From Dendrocalamus latiflorus (taxonomy: Eukaryota; Streptophyta; Magnoliopsida; Poales; Poaceae): 64,000 bases of DNA. Within the stretch, counting starts at the first letter, position 1. Each line of letters begins with the position of its first letter. The notes below the pieces were generated by a model. It saw nothing but the letters and a program-made list of their open reading frames with translations, searched no databases and was not told where the DNA came from. The stretch spans positions 40,236,744 to 40,300,743 of the forward strand of contig CM029609.1 of assembly GCA_017311315.1 (NCBI GenBank), in the 5' to 3' direction. Both the position numbers and the translations under genes were made by a program. Shown here piece after piece: positions 1 to 12,254 of this stretch.

Positions 1-1125
1 GGAACCAACGGAGGGGACAGGAGGCGGAAGGGGGCGGTTCGGCTATTTGGCGGCGAGGGAGGTCACCGGCGGCGAAAAGATCCATATGATGGTGATTTCA
101 TGGTCTAGGAAGGGTGGTGCTCACAATGGTGGTGTTGGATTTGGCCGGGGAGCATCGAGGCGAGCTGGCCACGGAAGGGGTGATTCGGTCGGCGGGGTGC
201 TTCGACGTCGGAACTCCTCGGGCGGTCACCTGTCCAAAAGAGCCCACCAACGAGGTCAGCACACCGAGGGGGTGCTCTGGTGAAAAACAATTGAAGAGTG
301 AGGGAGAGGAGAGGGAGATTGGCTCCCGGGGGGTCGCCAGCTCACAGGGCGACGACAATGGCGGCGTTCGGAGCGGCGAGGCTCCAATTGGATGCGCAAG
401 GGGGTGCACTGGAGTGATGGGGAGCGAAGGAGAGCAGTGGGGGAGCTTGGGAAAGAAGAGGGCATGCGGGAGAAGGATGGGGGTTTTATACCCCGAGCGG
501 AGGGGAGGGGATCCGAGGGGAGAAGGCAACGGGCGGCCTCCAGGGTCAACAGGAATGACGGGGGCAGTTGAGGGCGTCTCCTCCACGCAGTGGGGTGTGA
601 CCGGGTGCTGGCAGCCGCCGTAATGGCGAGGTGACGGCACGGGAGCGGGTGGAGCTGCGGCATGTGCAGAGAGGCGTCCGCGCGCGGGAGAGGGAGGAGC
701 TGCCGCTGCCAGGTGGGGTCGGGCGCAGGAGAGCGGCGACGCGTAGCGCGGAGGCGCTGCCGGTTTCAGACCAAGGCGGTCGGGACGGCGCGGCGCGGGG
801 AGAAACAGTGGGCGCGGAGGGAGCAGAGGCGGTGCGGCCGCGGGCGCTAGCGCGCACGCACGCGCGAGGGGAAAGCGGGGAGGGGATGGGGCGCCAACGA
901 GGGAGGGGGAGGCGCCAGCGAGAGAGGGAGCCGGGCAGCAGGGAAAACGGGAAGGGAGGCGGCGCCAAAGGAGGAGAGGAGGCGCCTAGCCAAAAGAAGA
1001 AAGCGACGGCGGGGAGACTTTCCCAAAAGGGAAAGTTTCCGAAATTCACCCAAAATGCAGCAAAAATTACAAAATTTTTGGATTTTGAATTTTTGGGGCT
1101 TTTCATAGAAATTTCGTGGTATTAC
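1..1125 (-). mobile_element. LTR fragment in reverse orientation, cut by the window edge
   Basis: Read on the minus strand, this stretch starts near 1125 with an A/T-rich run containing GAAATTTC and CCAAAAATTC, then turns into a G/C-rich, proline- and serine-coding stretch. The same layout is seen in the plus-strand LTRs at 20001, 51282 and 59329. Several overlapping open frames run through it (for example 114-623 and 546-1106), but they are low-complexity and lie on both strands at once, so I call none of them a gene. The inner boundary near 1125 is approximate and no target duplication can be checked because the other end is outside the window. Confidence 0.5.
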
Positions 1126-1720
1126 TTGTCTTAGTTTTCGTTTAGCGTTATACTTTTAGTTTAGGGGATTAGCGTATGGCTATGTCAAGATGAAATGGTT
1201 GCTCCCTTCTCTGGCTGGTTCTTGAGATTGTCCTGCACAGGGTAACAGAGAAATGATCTTCAAAGTCAACGTACTTTCTTTTCTTGTAATGTTTTATAGT
1301 GTAGTCTTTAGTGAATAACATTTCAACGTCCTAGGAAATGGGTATGTATATCCACGTAGTCTCGATGATATCATTGTTTCCATATGGCACATGAATATTT
1401 ATAAAGGTAGTCGTTCAATGTGTGTGAAATGTACAAAGATGTATGCAAATTAAATGCGTATAAATTTTATGCTCATGATATTCTATCAACTACGCCAGCT
1501 TCAGAAGATTGTTTCAGCCTTCCAAGCACATATGTTATATACATGCATCCGAATGCCCCGACAATTAAGCAGCTAGTTTGGCCTACATAAGCTTGTCCTA
1601 ATAGAAAACGATTTGGTAAATACTAGCACGCGCGTGCCTGCCTTTACATATCACTTCGAGGCTTCGAGCTTGAGACATGCATGATGCTTCTATTCTCTGC
1701 GATAATTCGACCTCATATAT
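1126..1720. other. Non-coding, A/T-rich, nothing recognised
   Basis: No convincing open frame, repeat or RNA gene is visible between the LTR fragment and the first MITE. Confidence 0.5.
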
Positions 1721-2082
1721 GAGAGCAACTCCAAAAGATTAGCCAAAAGAAGTATCTAAATTTAGTGATTTAACTATTCTCTAAAATGAATCTCACCCAA
1801 AAAAACAAGACTACTCCAACAGGCTATCTAAACTAGAAGGCGCGCGGTGGGTCGTGTACGCGCGGGAATGGGGCGCAGCATGCAGGAAGGAAACGCCGAC
1901 CGCGCCAAGAGGCTGGATGGTGAGCGAGGTAGGCTATCCAAAAATAGAGAGCGAAGGAGGAGGGATGGAGAGCTACTAAATTTGGAGAGTCATTTACAGA
2001 GTCTATTGGAGACGTTTTTTCTCCAATAATAGCCAAATTTACCTTTAGAAAATGATTTAGCTCTTCTCTTGGAGTTGCTCTG
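1721..2082. mobile_element. MITE with AGAGCAACTCCAA terminal inverted repeats
   Basis: The stretch begins with GAGAGCAACTCCAAAAGA and ends with the reverse complement of CAGAGCAACTCCAAGAGAA, enclosing about 360 bp without coding capacity. Terminal inversion, small size and A/T-rich flanks fit a miniature inverted-repeat transposon. I could not identify a clear target-site duplication, so the superfamily is left open. Confidence 0.7.
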
Positions 2083-3130
2083 ACAGTGTAATGCCATGAG
2101 CGTTCTATGATTGAAAGCTAGCTAGCACAAGTTATTTCCACTTACACAATTTCCATGATGTTTGTCCGAATCAGTAATACGAACAATTAAGTGAGGACAT
2201 GCGCAAAGCATGCATACCTTAATTTGGTATCGAACAGACAGAAACACAAAACCGTTATTAATGAAAATTTGAGATTGCACGACAGGTTAATTAAACAAAA
2301 TTGCCATGTTTTAGCCCAATGTTTAAGGATGAACCGGAAAACATCGATCTGAAGCCATCTAGAACTCGACCCAACACTCTAAAACGATTATATATGATTT
2401 GACCCAACCATGGAATTATAGACCAACCGATTGATCTGTCCGAGTAAATAGGAAATACTGTGCTTGTTGCTGTATACTCGGCCCAATTATGACGTGGACC
2501 TATTAGCTTACCCAAGAGTATTAACGAAACTGCCAGATTTATATTTCCAGGTGGAGACCTGTCCGGCCGCAACCGGTCGGTTAGTGCTGGTTTTCTAGAC
2601 CCTGGTTTTCTAGGCCTCGAACTTTGAATTTGGATTATTGATGATTCGTGTGAGCTACTGGATATGACCACACTTTATAGATAGGTATGAGCACAAAGTT
2701 ATGGTCGGTTGCAGAAGTGCACAAATGAGGATTATTTCAGAACAGTTTAAAAGGCGTAACTGATTAGTCGTGAAGTAAATAAATTAAATAAAGAGTCACA
2801 ATGCCACCAACCATATAGCAGAAACAACAAACATATCACACTTTTGATCAATTATGTGAAAGTGTTGTACAGAAATGCCATAAACATACAAGTTTGTTAT
2901 TGTGAAAAAGAATTACTTACTCGTGTGAAAAGAAACTTTATGAGAGCAAGAATAAATTGACCAGAGGAAAAACCCCTAAAATGTATGGATAGACATCATT
3001 TGAATGACCTCCTTTTGTATTTCTCCAAAACCCAAAGGGTGTGCCTAATGCAAGTAATGCGTATCTCTTAGCATGCGCAACTCTGTCTTGTGAAACTAAC
3101 TTCATCTCTAGAGACTTCTTTGAACCACAG
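2083..3130. other. Non-coding region upstream of the glutelin pseudogene
   Basis: A minus-strand open frame of 126 codons (2291-2671) is present but has no recognisable motif. Nothing else is seen apart from A/T-rich sequence. The right part presumably belonged to the distal promoter of the glutelin gene (inference from position). Confidence 0.4.
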
Positions 3131-3272
3131 TGCATGCATCCCAGGCAGTCCGTTGTCTAGATGTCAATAAACTCCATTACCATCTTAAATCCCAAGCCAC
3201 TTTTATTGGCTATAAAAGCCACCTTGTATGTTCCGGAAATCATATCAACCAAGTTTTCATAACCTCTCCAAA
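3131..3272 (+). promoter_or_regulatory. Remnant glutelin promoter with TATA box and RY element
   Basis: A TATA box (TATAAAAG, 3211-3218) lies about 60 bp upstream of the region matching the glutelin signal peptide. About 75 bp further upstream is a CATGCATG-type RY element (around 3132-3138). RY elements are known seed-specific promoter motifs bound by B3 factors, and the layout suits an endosperm storage-protein promoter. The start codon itself seems to be lost, so the promoter probably no longer drives a full glutelin. Confidence 0.5.
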
Positions 3273-3518
3273 TAGCTACCTTCTATTTTTTCCGTACTTT
3301 TACTATGCCATGGCTCTATGGCCCAGTAGTCTAGGTGTAAACCCATGGCAAAACCCTCGACAAGGAAGTTTTAGCGAGTGTAGATTTGAAAGGCTACAAG
3401 CTTTTGAGCCAATTAGAAAAGTGCAGTCAGAAGCTGGGGTTAGCGAATACTTTGATGAGACAAATGAGCAGTTTCAGTGCACTGGTGTGTTCGCCATCCG
3501 ACGCAGTATTGAGCCTTA

Positions 3519-3791
3519 GAGCAAGTACAATAGTATAGCCAACTAGTGACTATAACACTTGTCCATTTTATCTATAGCCTTCAAAAAAATAGTTCATACA
3601 ATAAGGTAGCTATTACAATAACTATTTGGCCCCACGTGTAAGAAAGTGAAATGCATATTTTTACGTACTATAGCTAGCTGTAATTTAGTAGCCAGCTTCT
3701 TTCTCTCTCTTCCTTTCTCTCTCTGCCACGTAAGATTTGGTTGATATTATATTTGCTATAGCCTGCTGACTAAGCCTTATTGTACCTGCTC
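3519..3791. mobile_element. Tourist/PIF-like MITE inside glutelin exon 1
   Basis: Begins GAGCAAGTACAATAG and ends with the reverse complement of GAGCAGGTACAATAAGG. It is flanked by TTA on both sides (3516-3518 and 3792-3794), the target duplication typical of PIF/Harbinger elements. It interrupts glutelin codons between IEP and the following GLVVPRYTNT segment. Confidence 0.85.
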
Positions 3792-3794
3792 TTA

Positions 3795-4137
3795 GAGCAA
3801 GTTTAATAAGGCTGACTGTGCTAGCTATAAGGGAATCCATGTCAGCATAGTCCTATGTGGAGGGGAGAGAAAAGGAGAGAGAGAGCCAAGCCGGCTCCCA
3901 TGCAAGAGTCAGGCTATAGCACAGAAAAAGAGACGTTATCCATGCATGTACCAATAGAACTAACTGCTATACCCATGCATGTATTAAATGACCAATACCC
4001 ATGTATGTATTAAATGATTGAGAGCTCTTGTAGAGACAACTTATAGCCAGCTTATTGTATGAGTTGGCTGCATCTTACCTTTTGATGACATGGAAATGTA
4101 TTGGAGGTAGCAGCTATCTATACTATTAAACTTGCTC
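3795..4137. mobile_element. Second MITE, directly abutting the first
   Basis: Begins GAGCAAGTTTAATAAGG and ends with the reverse complement of GAGCAAGTTTAATAG, about 343 bp. It starts exactly at the TTA that closes the preceding MITE. Right of it the glutelin sequence resumes (GGCCTTGTGGTGCCTCG). A right-hand TTA is not present, so its target duplication is either shared with the first MITE or mutated. Confidence 0.75.
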
Positions 4138-5678
4138 AGGGCCTTGTGGTGCCTCGATACACCAACACTCTGGGCCTAGTCTATCATTCAAGGTTCGTGA
4201 AGCCAACAATGTTATTCACATAGTAATCATGATTTTATATATGAATCAAATCAAAAACACATATTTGAGTTTTATGATGCTGACATGTACATGTTCATTT
4301 GCAGGGAAAGGTTATGTTGGATTGACTTTTCCTGGTTGCCCAGAGACCCACCAACAACAATTCCAACAATTTGATCAAAAGCCAAGGCTATCAAGGTCAA
4401 AAGTTTAGAGATGAGCACCAAGAGATCAACCAATTTAGGCAAGGAGATGTTGTTGCACTTCCGACTGGTGCTGCGCACTGGTTCTATAATGATGGAGATG
4501 CACCTGTTGTTGCTGTCTATGTTTTTGACATAAATAACAATGCTAATCAACTTGAACCAAGACAGAAGGTACCTAATTTTTAGCCAATATCGTAGCATTT
4601 CTTAATCGTGCATGTGTATATATTTCAATTCATTCACTGTCAGATAATTATTTATTTGATCCAAATATGTAGGAATTTTTATTAGCTGGCAACAACAGGA
4701 GAGAGCAACAAATATTTGAACAACCAATCGTGCAACGCTCTGGGGAAAACAAATTCAATGGATTCAATATTGAGCTACTTAGCGAGGCTTTAGGTACCAA
4801 TATAGAGATGGCTAGGAGGCTTCATAGTCAAAACCCAAAGGGGAGAGATCATTCGGGTGAAGCATAGCCTTCAATTGTTGAAACCCACTACAACACAACA
4901 ATAGTAGGAACAACAACGGAACCAGCAGGTTCAGTATCATGAAGGACCACACAATGGATTGGAGAACTTTTACACGATAAGGGCAAGGGTGAACATTGAA
5001 AATCCTAATCGTGCTGGCACATACAACCTCGTGCTGGAAGGATCACGCGTCTGAACAGTCAGAAGTTCCCTATTCTTAACCTCATACAAATGAGTGCTAC
5101 AGGAGTAAATCTGTATCAGGTATTTATGATAGTAATTATATCATTATAACTATTTCATATATTCACCTTTGTGCAAATTTTGTGTTTCGTGATTAATTCT
5201 ACCAACATGACTATACTCTTTCTTTCTTATTGCAGAATGCTGTCCTGCCACCATTTTGTAACATTAATGCTCATTAGTGTGAGTGTTCAATGGTGTGCTT
5301 GGTCAGAGGCAACTATTAACCATACCACAGAACTATGCTGTTATTAAGAAAGCAGAACGTGAAGGATGTCAGTACACTGCATTCAAGACAAACTCAAACT
5401 CCTGGTGAGCCACATTGCTGGCAAGAACTCCATTATTCGTGCCTTGCCGTTGAATGTTATCGCCAATGCGTATCGTATCTCGAGAGAAGAATCCCGAAGT
5501 CTTAAGAATAATAGGGGAGAAGAGATTGCTGCATTCACTCCTCGATTTTCCCAGAAGAGTTACCGGCGTATTTACCGGGATATTCAGAACCTGTGAGGAC
5601 GAGTTACAATAAGAACTAGACAAGCAAAATAAAAACTAAAAGCATATGGACATGCTTGGCGGTAATTCTATGTACTTT

Positions 5679-5951
5679 GGGGCTGTTTGGTTGCTAGCCA
5701 CACTTTACCACCATTTGTCAACAAAAATTGCCACATTTGCCTAAGTTGAGGTGCTCAAATTCTTTGCCACACCTTAGCAAGCCTAAGGGAATTTTGCCAC
5801 ACTTTTTTGAGTCACTGACGCGTGGGACCTAGTTTGCTGGAAGGGAATCTTGCCACAACTGTGGCTGCAACCAAACAGCTGCCAAGTTGGTCAAACTTGC
5901 CTAACCTTAGGCGTGGCAACCTGTGGCAAAGTGTGGCTGGCAACCAAACAT
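5679..5951. mobile_element. MITE with GTTTGGTTGC-CAGCCACACTTT termini
   Basis: The left end GGCTGTTTGGTTGCTAGCCA is matched at the right by the reverse complement of TATGTTTGGTTGCCAGCCA. The roughly 270-bp body has no coding capacity. No convincing target duplication was found, so the superfamily is unassigned. It lies just downstream of the glutelin pseudogene. Confidence 0.7.
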
Positions 5952-6614
5952 AATCTTTATCTTATTCGGAGAATATAAATAAAAGTTTCTGATGCTCTTT
6001 TGCCAATGTTTTCCTTACGGATTTCCATTTGCAATTGCTTCGTGCAGACATAAACTAGTCTCTTTGGAGACATCCAATAAGACACTTACATATGTGACAC
6101 TAAAACTTTCAGTATGGAATTATCTCCAGTTGCTAATTAATTAACAGAACTTTTTTTCCTCACTGTATTACAAAATATGACCTTCACTATTAGCTTTGTT
6201 TCTGTATCCTCGATCTGATTCTGCAAGGGAGACAATCAGACAACAAATTCTAGAAACACGCAAGCTTGGACGTGCCGGCACCCTGTAGCGCGTCCGGACG
6301 GGATAAAGCGATAAACACGCCAAGGCAACACACGGTTGGTAGCATTCCGCCGTGTGGTTAAAAGAACCATTAATCAATCCGTTAACTATAAGGTACTAGA
6401 TCTGAACCCGATGCTTCCTTTAATCTTGCGCTTAAACTATTAGTAACTGCGTCCGTATGATGCTAATTAAACCTTGTGGGGGCAAAAACCCGACGCGGTG
6501 ATCTCCGGACTACTTATTGCCGCGCGCGTGAAAACGTAACAAGACAAGTAGCAAAGCACGAGCCTTACTCGGAGTAACTAGTTGGTGCACACTCTAGCTA
6601 GTATTGATCTGATC
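5952..6614 (+). promoter_or_regulatory. 5' flank of the RING-H2 pseudogene, related to the intact copies
   Basis: No open frame. Several stretches resemble the region upstream of the intact RING-H2 genes: a gap-rich match around a GTCCGGACG/GTCTGGACGCC segment, CCGCCGTGTGGTT (near 6348), CCGTTAA and the AAGCACGAGCCTTACT block just before the start codon (near 6555). This marks it as the decayed promoter and leader of the same family. I see no clear TATA box. Confidence 0.55.
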
Positions 6615-9230
6615 ATGCTGAGCAACCTGTAATACTCCTCGAGGCTCACGGCGAGCTCCGGCGGCGAGGAAGACGACGACGGCTACGGCGTCTTCGATGG
6701 CGCCTGTGCGTCGTCGATCCTCCTGTTCTGCGCCCTCGCCGCCTCCGTCATCGTCTGGAAGGCGTGCGCCTTTGCCGCCATGGCCGCAGCCCTCCTCGGC
6801 GTCGGCTGGTGCTTCTTCGCCCCCAGAAGCAGCGCACGTGGGAGCGGAAGGCGCGCGGGCACCGATCTAGGAGCAGCCACGCCGGCTGGCGCCGAGTGCG
6901 GGCTCACCGACACCACGATCGACGCGCTGCCGGCGTCGGCGTACGAGCGCCCGGCCGGGAGCGGTGGCGAGCCCGCGGGGAGCGCCCCGGTGTGCCTCGA
7001 GGACGTCCAGGGCGGCGACACGGTCAGGCGGCTGCCGGCGTGCTGGCACCTGTGCCATACACGGTGCATCGACGTTAGAGGTGGGCATCTGTGCCGGCTT
7101 GCCCGGTCATTCCACCATACTGTGCCGTGCTAGTCCGTCTCGTCTCTAGCCAGGCTCAGGCACGGTCCAAAGCTCGCCGTGCCAATGTTCGTGCTGTGCC
7201 AATCCAAGTTCAGCTCGAAGTAACTACACATGATGAAGGTGGCGGCGACGGTGGTGGCGGCGGCCACCATCTTCATTTCTTTCGTACCCGACTTGTTAAA
7301 AACTAGTTAAAATTGGATTAGTTGCGTGAAAATATAGGCACACAAATATTTCGAGGGAAAGTAACAACATGCATGCAATATACTAGTCTTTGTGGCGTTC
7401 ATGTATGCTTACCAAATGTAGGTATAAATGGAATGAGATTGTATTGTATATTGTATATTTGTATAGATACTAATAGTCTATTAGAGAGAATGTGGAAATG
7501 GCAAATGTGTCTTTCCTTAATGTTAGGAAGGTCTTGAAGTTTGGAACTGCTATTATATTTGTTAAATCTCAATCCAACAGAGTAGAAAAACAATGCAATT
7601 AGCAATAGTTGCATGCAAGAACAAAGATAGCGCCTTGTGTCTGCATATGTGTAATGGACTAATAACTCGAAAAGCCCAATAGCTCAGGACTCACCTTGTA
7701 CTCTAGTCCCTAAGAGTCTAAGACGATACTAACAATCTTCCATAGCCAACCCTGCACTCAAAAAAAGTATGCATTTGCGCGTTTGCAGTGTATACATGAT
7801 GGAAGACTGTAGACCATGTTCCCTTTACTTGTGTAAGAGATGATGTTCTGGAGTTTGGACTAATAATGTAGCACCTCAGCTTTCACCCTTCATGTTGGAG
7901 ACAAAATGAATGTGAGAAGACAGCATACACATGCATGCATGTATTCTGAGATAGATAACAAAAGAGATGCATGCATTAGCTATTTGAATGACATCTGAAT
8001 GTGATAAGATGACACAACTAGTGTTGCAAACAAATTTATCTAGAAAGAAAAAGGAGAAAGGAAGTCAAATGTACATATTTACTTGGGCCGACCCATGATT
8101 TACTCTGGCCCAAGGAGCATTGCTACCTCTATACAAAAGCCTGCAATGGAATGTTTAGAGTTAAATAACTACGAAGAACAATTTTTATTAGACACACGCT
8201 TAATTTCTTTCCTCCCTTTTCTTTTTCTTTCTTTTCTTCTCCACTTTTCTTTCTTTTTTTCTTCCTCCCTTTTCTTCTTTTCTTGGGCCGAGCACTAGCC
8301 TTTTGGCCTTATCCCCTCCTGGCCTCCCCCATTCTTATTTCTTCCTCTCAGTCTCTCCTCCCCTAGATCCATGGCGCCGACCCCCCGGCTGCCTCCCCCA
8401 ACCCCCATGGCAGCAGGAGGGGGTGGTGTGGGTGGGGGAGCTGTCACCTGCGTCAGTGAGTGGAGGCTCTTGGGAGGCAGCTGCTGGGATGGAGGTGGCG
8501 ACGTTGGGGTCAGAGTGGGAGCGGGCGTTGGTGTTGGTTTCTTGGGCTTGTCCGGCTCGTCGTTGCTAGACTCGCTGAGGAGGGGGAGGCTGAGGGTTGG
8601 CTCCGTCTCCAGTGGCTTGGGCCCCCGGCGAAGGAACCGGTGGAGCGGCTTGGGTTCTAACGTCGCCTATTACTTCTGCAGTCGAAGGAGATCCCACCAC
8701 CTCCGCTTCCGGTTGCCACCCTTGGCTCCGGCTGCCCTGCTCCTCCTCCTACAGTCATCGTCCAGGCTCCGATATATTCCAGTCCTTCCCCTCTACTCCC
8801 TCTCTTTCTGCTCTGTGATTGCTTGTGGGGATGACCGTGGGATGGCGACGGGAGGCGAGGCCGAGGTGGCCGTCGGCGCTGATGTGCCGACCGTGCCCCC
8901 CGTACCGATAGTGCCGGCTGTGCTCGTCGGACCGGGCCGACCAGAGCATGGCACGATATGCCATGCTGTGTCGTGCCACCTGACGAACCGGCTTTCCAGG
9001 CCCGACCCGGCCCACCATTCGTGTCGAGCCGGCATGGCCCGCCACATGGTGTGCTTGTGCCATACTTAGACCGTACCGGGCTAGTTGGGCCTTGAGCTGG
9101 CGCAGATAAGCCCCACCTAATACCCAGCTTTTAATCGACGTGTGGCTGCACTTGCACACGACGTGCCCGCTGTGCCGCTCCGAGCCTCCGACCTCTCGCC
9201 ACGGCGAAGAGCTACGATGCCGCCAGAGTA
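6615..9230 (+). pseudogene. RING-H2 (ATL-like) pseudogene split by a hAT transposon
   Basis: Homologous to the two intact RING-H2 genes in this window. The start codon at 6615 is followed by an in-frame TAA at codon 6. After it the family pattern resumes in the same frame: acidic leader, hydrophobic membrane segment with VWKACAFAA, then the RING part VCLEDVQGG and CWHLCHTRCIDV. The first zinc-ligand cysteine of the CxxC pair is missing (SAPVC where the intact copies have CSVC). After CIDV the gene is cut by a 2058-bp element and resumes at 9134 with VWLHLHTTCPLC, completing the RING. The tail after that has a deletion and shifted frame. It has at least four independent defects, so it is not a functional E3 ligase. 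Confidence 0.9.
7076..9133. mobile_element. Non-autonomous hAT transposon, 2058 bp, 8-bp TSD ATCGACGT
   Basis: The element begins TAGAGGTGGGCA and ends with the reverse complement of TAAAAGCTGGGTA, imperfect hAT-type terminal repeats. It is flanked by perfect 8-bp copies of ATCGACGT (7068-7075 and 9134-9141), the length made by hAT transposases. Both subterminal regions are rich in GTGCCGTGC/GGCACG-like words, also usual for hAT elements. Inside are an A/T-rich stretch, a pyrimidine-rich stretch (8190-8300) and a G/C-rich block with proline-rich open frames (8303-9069). None resembles a transposase; a captured 5' gene fragment is possible but I cannot name it. Removing the element and one TSD joins the two halves of the RING domain in frame. 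Confidence 0.92.
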
Positions 9231-12200
9231 GTGTACATAGCTTAACGTTAGTTTAGAATCTTTGTATATATTGACGTGTGTTATTTACCTTGTCATGCAC
9301 AGAAAAATGGTACTGTCCGGCAAAATGCAGGTGACGGTGCAGTTATGCGGCAGTCGGCAGATGATGCATAGAAATGAAATTAGAATTATCTTCAAACACA
9401 TATTTGCCTATGCGTGCGTTTAACCGTTTTATCCAAAAAGGAGGAAATAATCTGTGCAACTAGATAACTAGTTTGGGAAAAGGTTTTGTGTTAGCTTATT
9501 ATTGCATTGACACTTACCAAGCACGTTTCATTCGAATGCAGGCTGTTAGACTAAAGCTCTATTTAGCATCGCAGTGGACTATGATAATCTCATTTGGTAG
9601 AACTGCTTTAAGATATTTTTGTGTTTGGCTAGTTGTTTTTTTTTCTAAACCAAGTGGCAAACGAAGATATTATTGCGTTCCAGATATAACAGAATAAATT
9701 AGTGACAATATATGTTAGCGGAACAACCGGTGCTACGATTATTTCATAACCTCTTTCCCATAACAACTTAAAAAAATAAGCACCACACAGCAGCCACAGA
9801 CTGATCCTCAAAGTAGAGTGCTTAATTGTTTAAAGTAACTAGTAATGTGTTCGTACGTTGTAGGGGAATTCAAAAAAAAAGTGATACATGAATATAAATA
9901 ATCTTAAACCGTACAATAAATATCAATATCAGTAAAAAAAATCATGTGCGCAAGCCCTCAAGTATGGACATACACGTTCCAAGTTATGGTACAAAACTAC
10001 AAAATTTATAAAACTAACTGTCTAACTGCAAAATTCACAAATATTATGATAAGGTTGTGTTGATGGCTTAGCACGTAGACTTGAGAGGAAATCCTCCAAT
10101 ACACCAATCAGTTCACCATAAGCACAAATAAGACCTGAAATAAGAAGCATTATAATTAGCTTCCTTGCCAGAACGTTATTGTATGTCATCCAATATATGG
10201 ACCAAATATCAATCAATAAAACACCCCATAGGCAAAAAAGAAAGAAAGAAAGAAAACAGTTACCTTCTATCTGATGGGAACCGCAAGATGAGTTTGGTCC
10301 ATAGCTTTATTGCAGAAAACATGGCCAATGGAATAGTATCTCTTAGGAGCAAAAGGTTTCTGAAAGGTCAATGGTGATTATAAAACAAAATAAATCTCAT
10401 GAATCATTCAACAGAACATAAAAGCAAATTAATATCGCCTCCACTAATTTAATCAAACTAAGATTATAAAGTTACAATGCAACTAAAAAGTGATAAAATA
10501 AGTAGCAGCATTTAGTTGCTTTTCCGCCTGTGCAAGCTTGTATAACATCCTTGTTGAAACTGCAGTCGTGTGAGTACGAAGCATGTTTCTCTCTGCTTCA
10601 TCTCACTTCCAGTCATAACCATATCTACAAACAACAATCTCATTGAGCCGTCGTTGCTGTCGATCTACTCTCTTGATTTTGTTGCTTCTCCTCCATCTCC
10701 AGTTGACGATGACCACACTCGCTCTCCCCATCTCCGATGGACGACAGAGACACCACCGGTTGATTCCTCTCTGATATTTTCGGCTCCGGCAACCCAATGG
10801 TGATTCTACTGTCAAGAATTGGCATTCAGGTCCATAAATAAGAATATAAAATTGTTAAGTTTGTGAAGCGTAGCATCAGTTCTAATTCATCAGACCTAGG
10901 AGCTGAAATCAGCACTCCAAGGGCAAAACTGACCCTTGCAGCTATGAAAGGAAGGTGGAAAATAAGGGAACTAATCATCCCTCCTATCCATCACAACATC
11001 CTAATGATCCGAAAGCACATCCAAACAGCTGCGAAACCCTAGCACGTACCCCTCGTGACCTCATAAACAGATTTACTAGCATAAAACATTTGAACATAAA
11101 ACGATTGGTTTAGTACTTCGCATGTCATTGAGCGTAAGGTTTCAAACTTTCAATGAAAGGGCATTTTATTGGAAATCCTCTTTATATTTGGATAATAAAA
11201 AAGTGTATTTTACTAAAAATATATGTGATCTCCAATGAACTGAATTGGAATACCTTAAAAGATTTAGAAGTATCTCTTTCTTAAATATATAGAACCCCAT
11301 TGGAGCTATGTATGTTTTCTTTTCTACTTCCTCTTGAGAGTGTCAACTTGCTGCACAAAAAAAAACTCTTATGGACATCTGTTTTATTTTCTTTAGCTGC
11401 CCATCTTCATTTATGTAGCACTAACTGATGCACTGTGCATTTGGCCATCCAGAAAATGATTCTAATGTGACCGAGGATCCATGTTTCTGCAACTACAAGT
11501 ACAGGGCCTAAACCCCAGTTGATTGACCATTGAAATGAACCTGACAAGCAAGGACCATTAATAGATGCAAATGATGCATAAGCACACAAAAGAATATGAT
11601 ACAACAATACTAACAACGCAAGAATATTAAAAAGAAACACTATTATTCAGACTAGTCATGGATCCAAATAGAGTAATCCAGCCTTAAATTTGCCTACTCT
11701 GAAAGATCTTTGCATGCCGTCCAATAGAGAAACACAACACACCAACTGGTAAGAGAAAAACTCAAATTAAAAAACTATTTGAGCCAACAATTCAAGATTT
11801 TTTTTCAAGATGACACAATCTTCCAAACCACTACACACGAACCAACGACATAGACATGTATATAATCCAAACAAGAGCGGGGGCACACAAGGGGGCTGGT
11901 GTCTGGGATAGTCGGAGAAGGAGGCGGTGGTGCCAAATCCAGTGGTGGCATGGTCCTCGAGGGTTGCGGGGATGGAGGTGGCCATCTCCCGTGACACAGG
12001 GATAGGATAAGATCTGTACCAGCAAAACGGTAGAACAAGATGGAGAGAAGGATGGGATGAGAGTGAGAGGAATAATATAGGGGAGACGGGCGAACCAAAT
12101 CCGACGGTGGTGGCGGTGAGGGCAGCCGGATCTAACTGGACTTGGGGAAGAAGTGCATTGCCACCACTCTAGATCCTCCGCTCATGTGTCACTACCGAGG

Positions 12201-12254
12201 TAAAGGAAGACGGAGGGACGCCAGATCCAAATGTCTCAGGGATGGGCATAGCCA
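9231..12254. other. Three kilobases without a recognisable gene
   Basis: Mostly A/T-rich. The first 100 bp resemble the 3' flank of the RING-H2 genes (TACTGTCCGGCAAAATG, compare TACTGTCCAGCCAAATG after the copy at 19302). Short open frames on both strands (10570-10803, 11407-11640, 11805-12098) lack motifs. The interval 11880-12240 is G-rich and repetitive and may be the outer part of the decayed CACTA element that follows. Confidence 0.4.

Larger units (their letters stand above)
3274..5596 (+). pseudogene. Glutelin (11S seed storage globulin) pseudogene, four exons
   Basis: Glutelins are cupin-fold storage proteins made in endosperm and packed into protein bodies. Four exons can be traced: about 3274-3518 continued at 4138-4192, 4305-4568, 4673-5119 and 5238-5596, with GT-AG introns between, which is the normal glutelin structure. 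Recognisable pieces are the signal-peptide end CHGSMAQ, NPWQNPRQGSF, FERLQAFEPIRKVQSEAG, LTFPGCPETHQQQFQQF, LPTGAAHWFYNDGDAP, NANQLEPRQK, ENPNRAGTYN and HIAGKNSI. The gene is broken many times: a 13-nt spacer after CHGSMAQ shifts frame, one extra A follows FDQ in exon 2, stops and a frameshift occur in exon 3, and exon 4 has lost the stretch between NAHS and VFNGV. Two MITEs sit inside exon 1. The subtype is uncertain; by memory it resembles types B or D. Confidence 0.92.

Noticed and set aside
2291..2671. Minus-strand frame of 126 codons
   Set aside because: No motif or plausible promoter, and composition like the surrounding non-coding sequence.
8371..9069. 232-codon frame inside the hAT element
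   Set aside because: Low complexity at the start, and its end runs into the subterminal GTGCCATGC-type repeats. No transposase (BED, RNase H-like or hAT C-terminal) features are seen.
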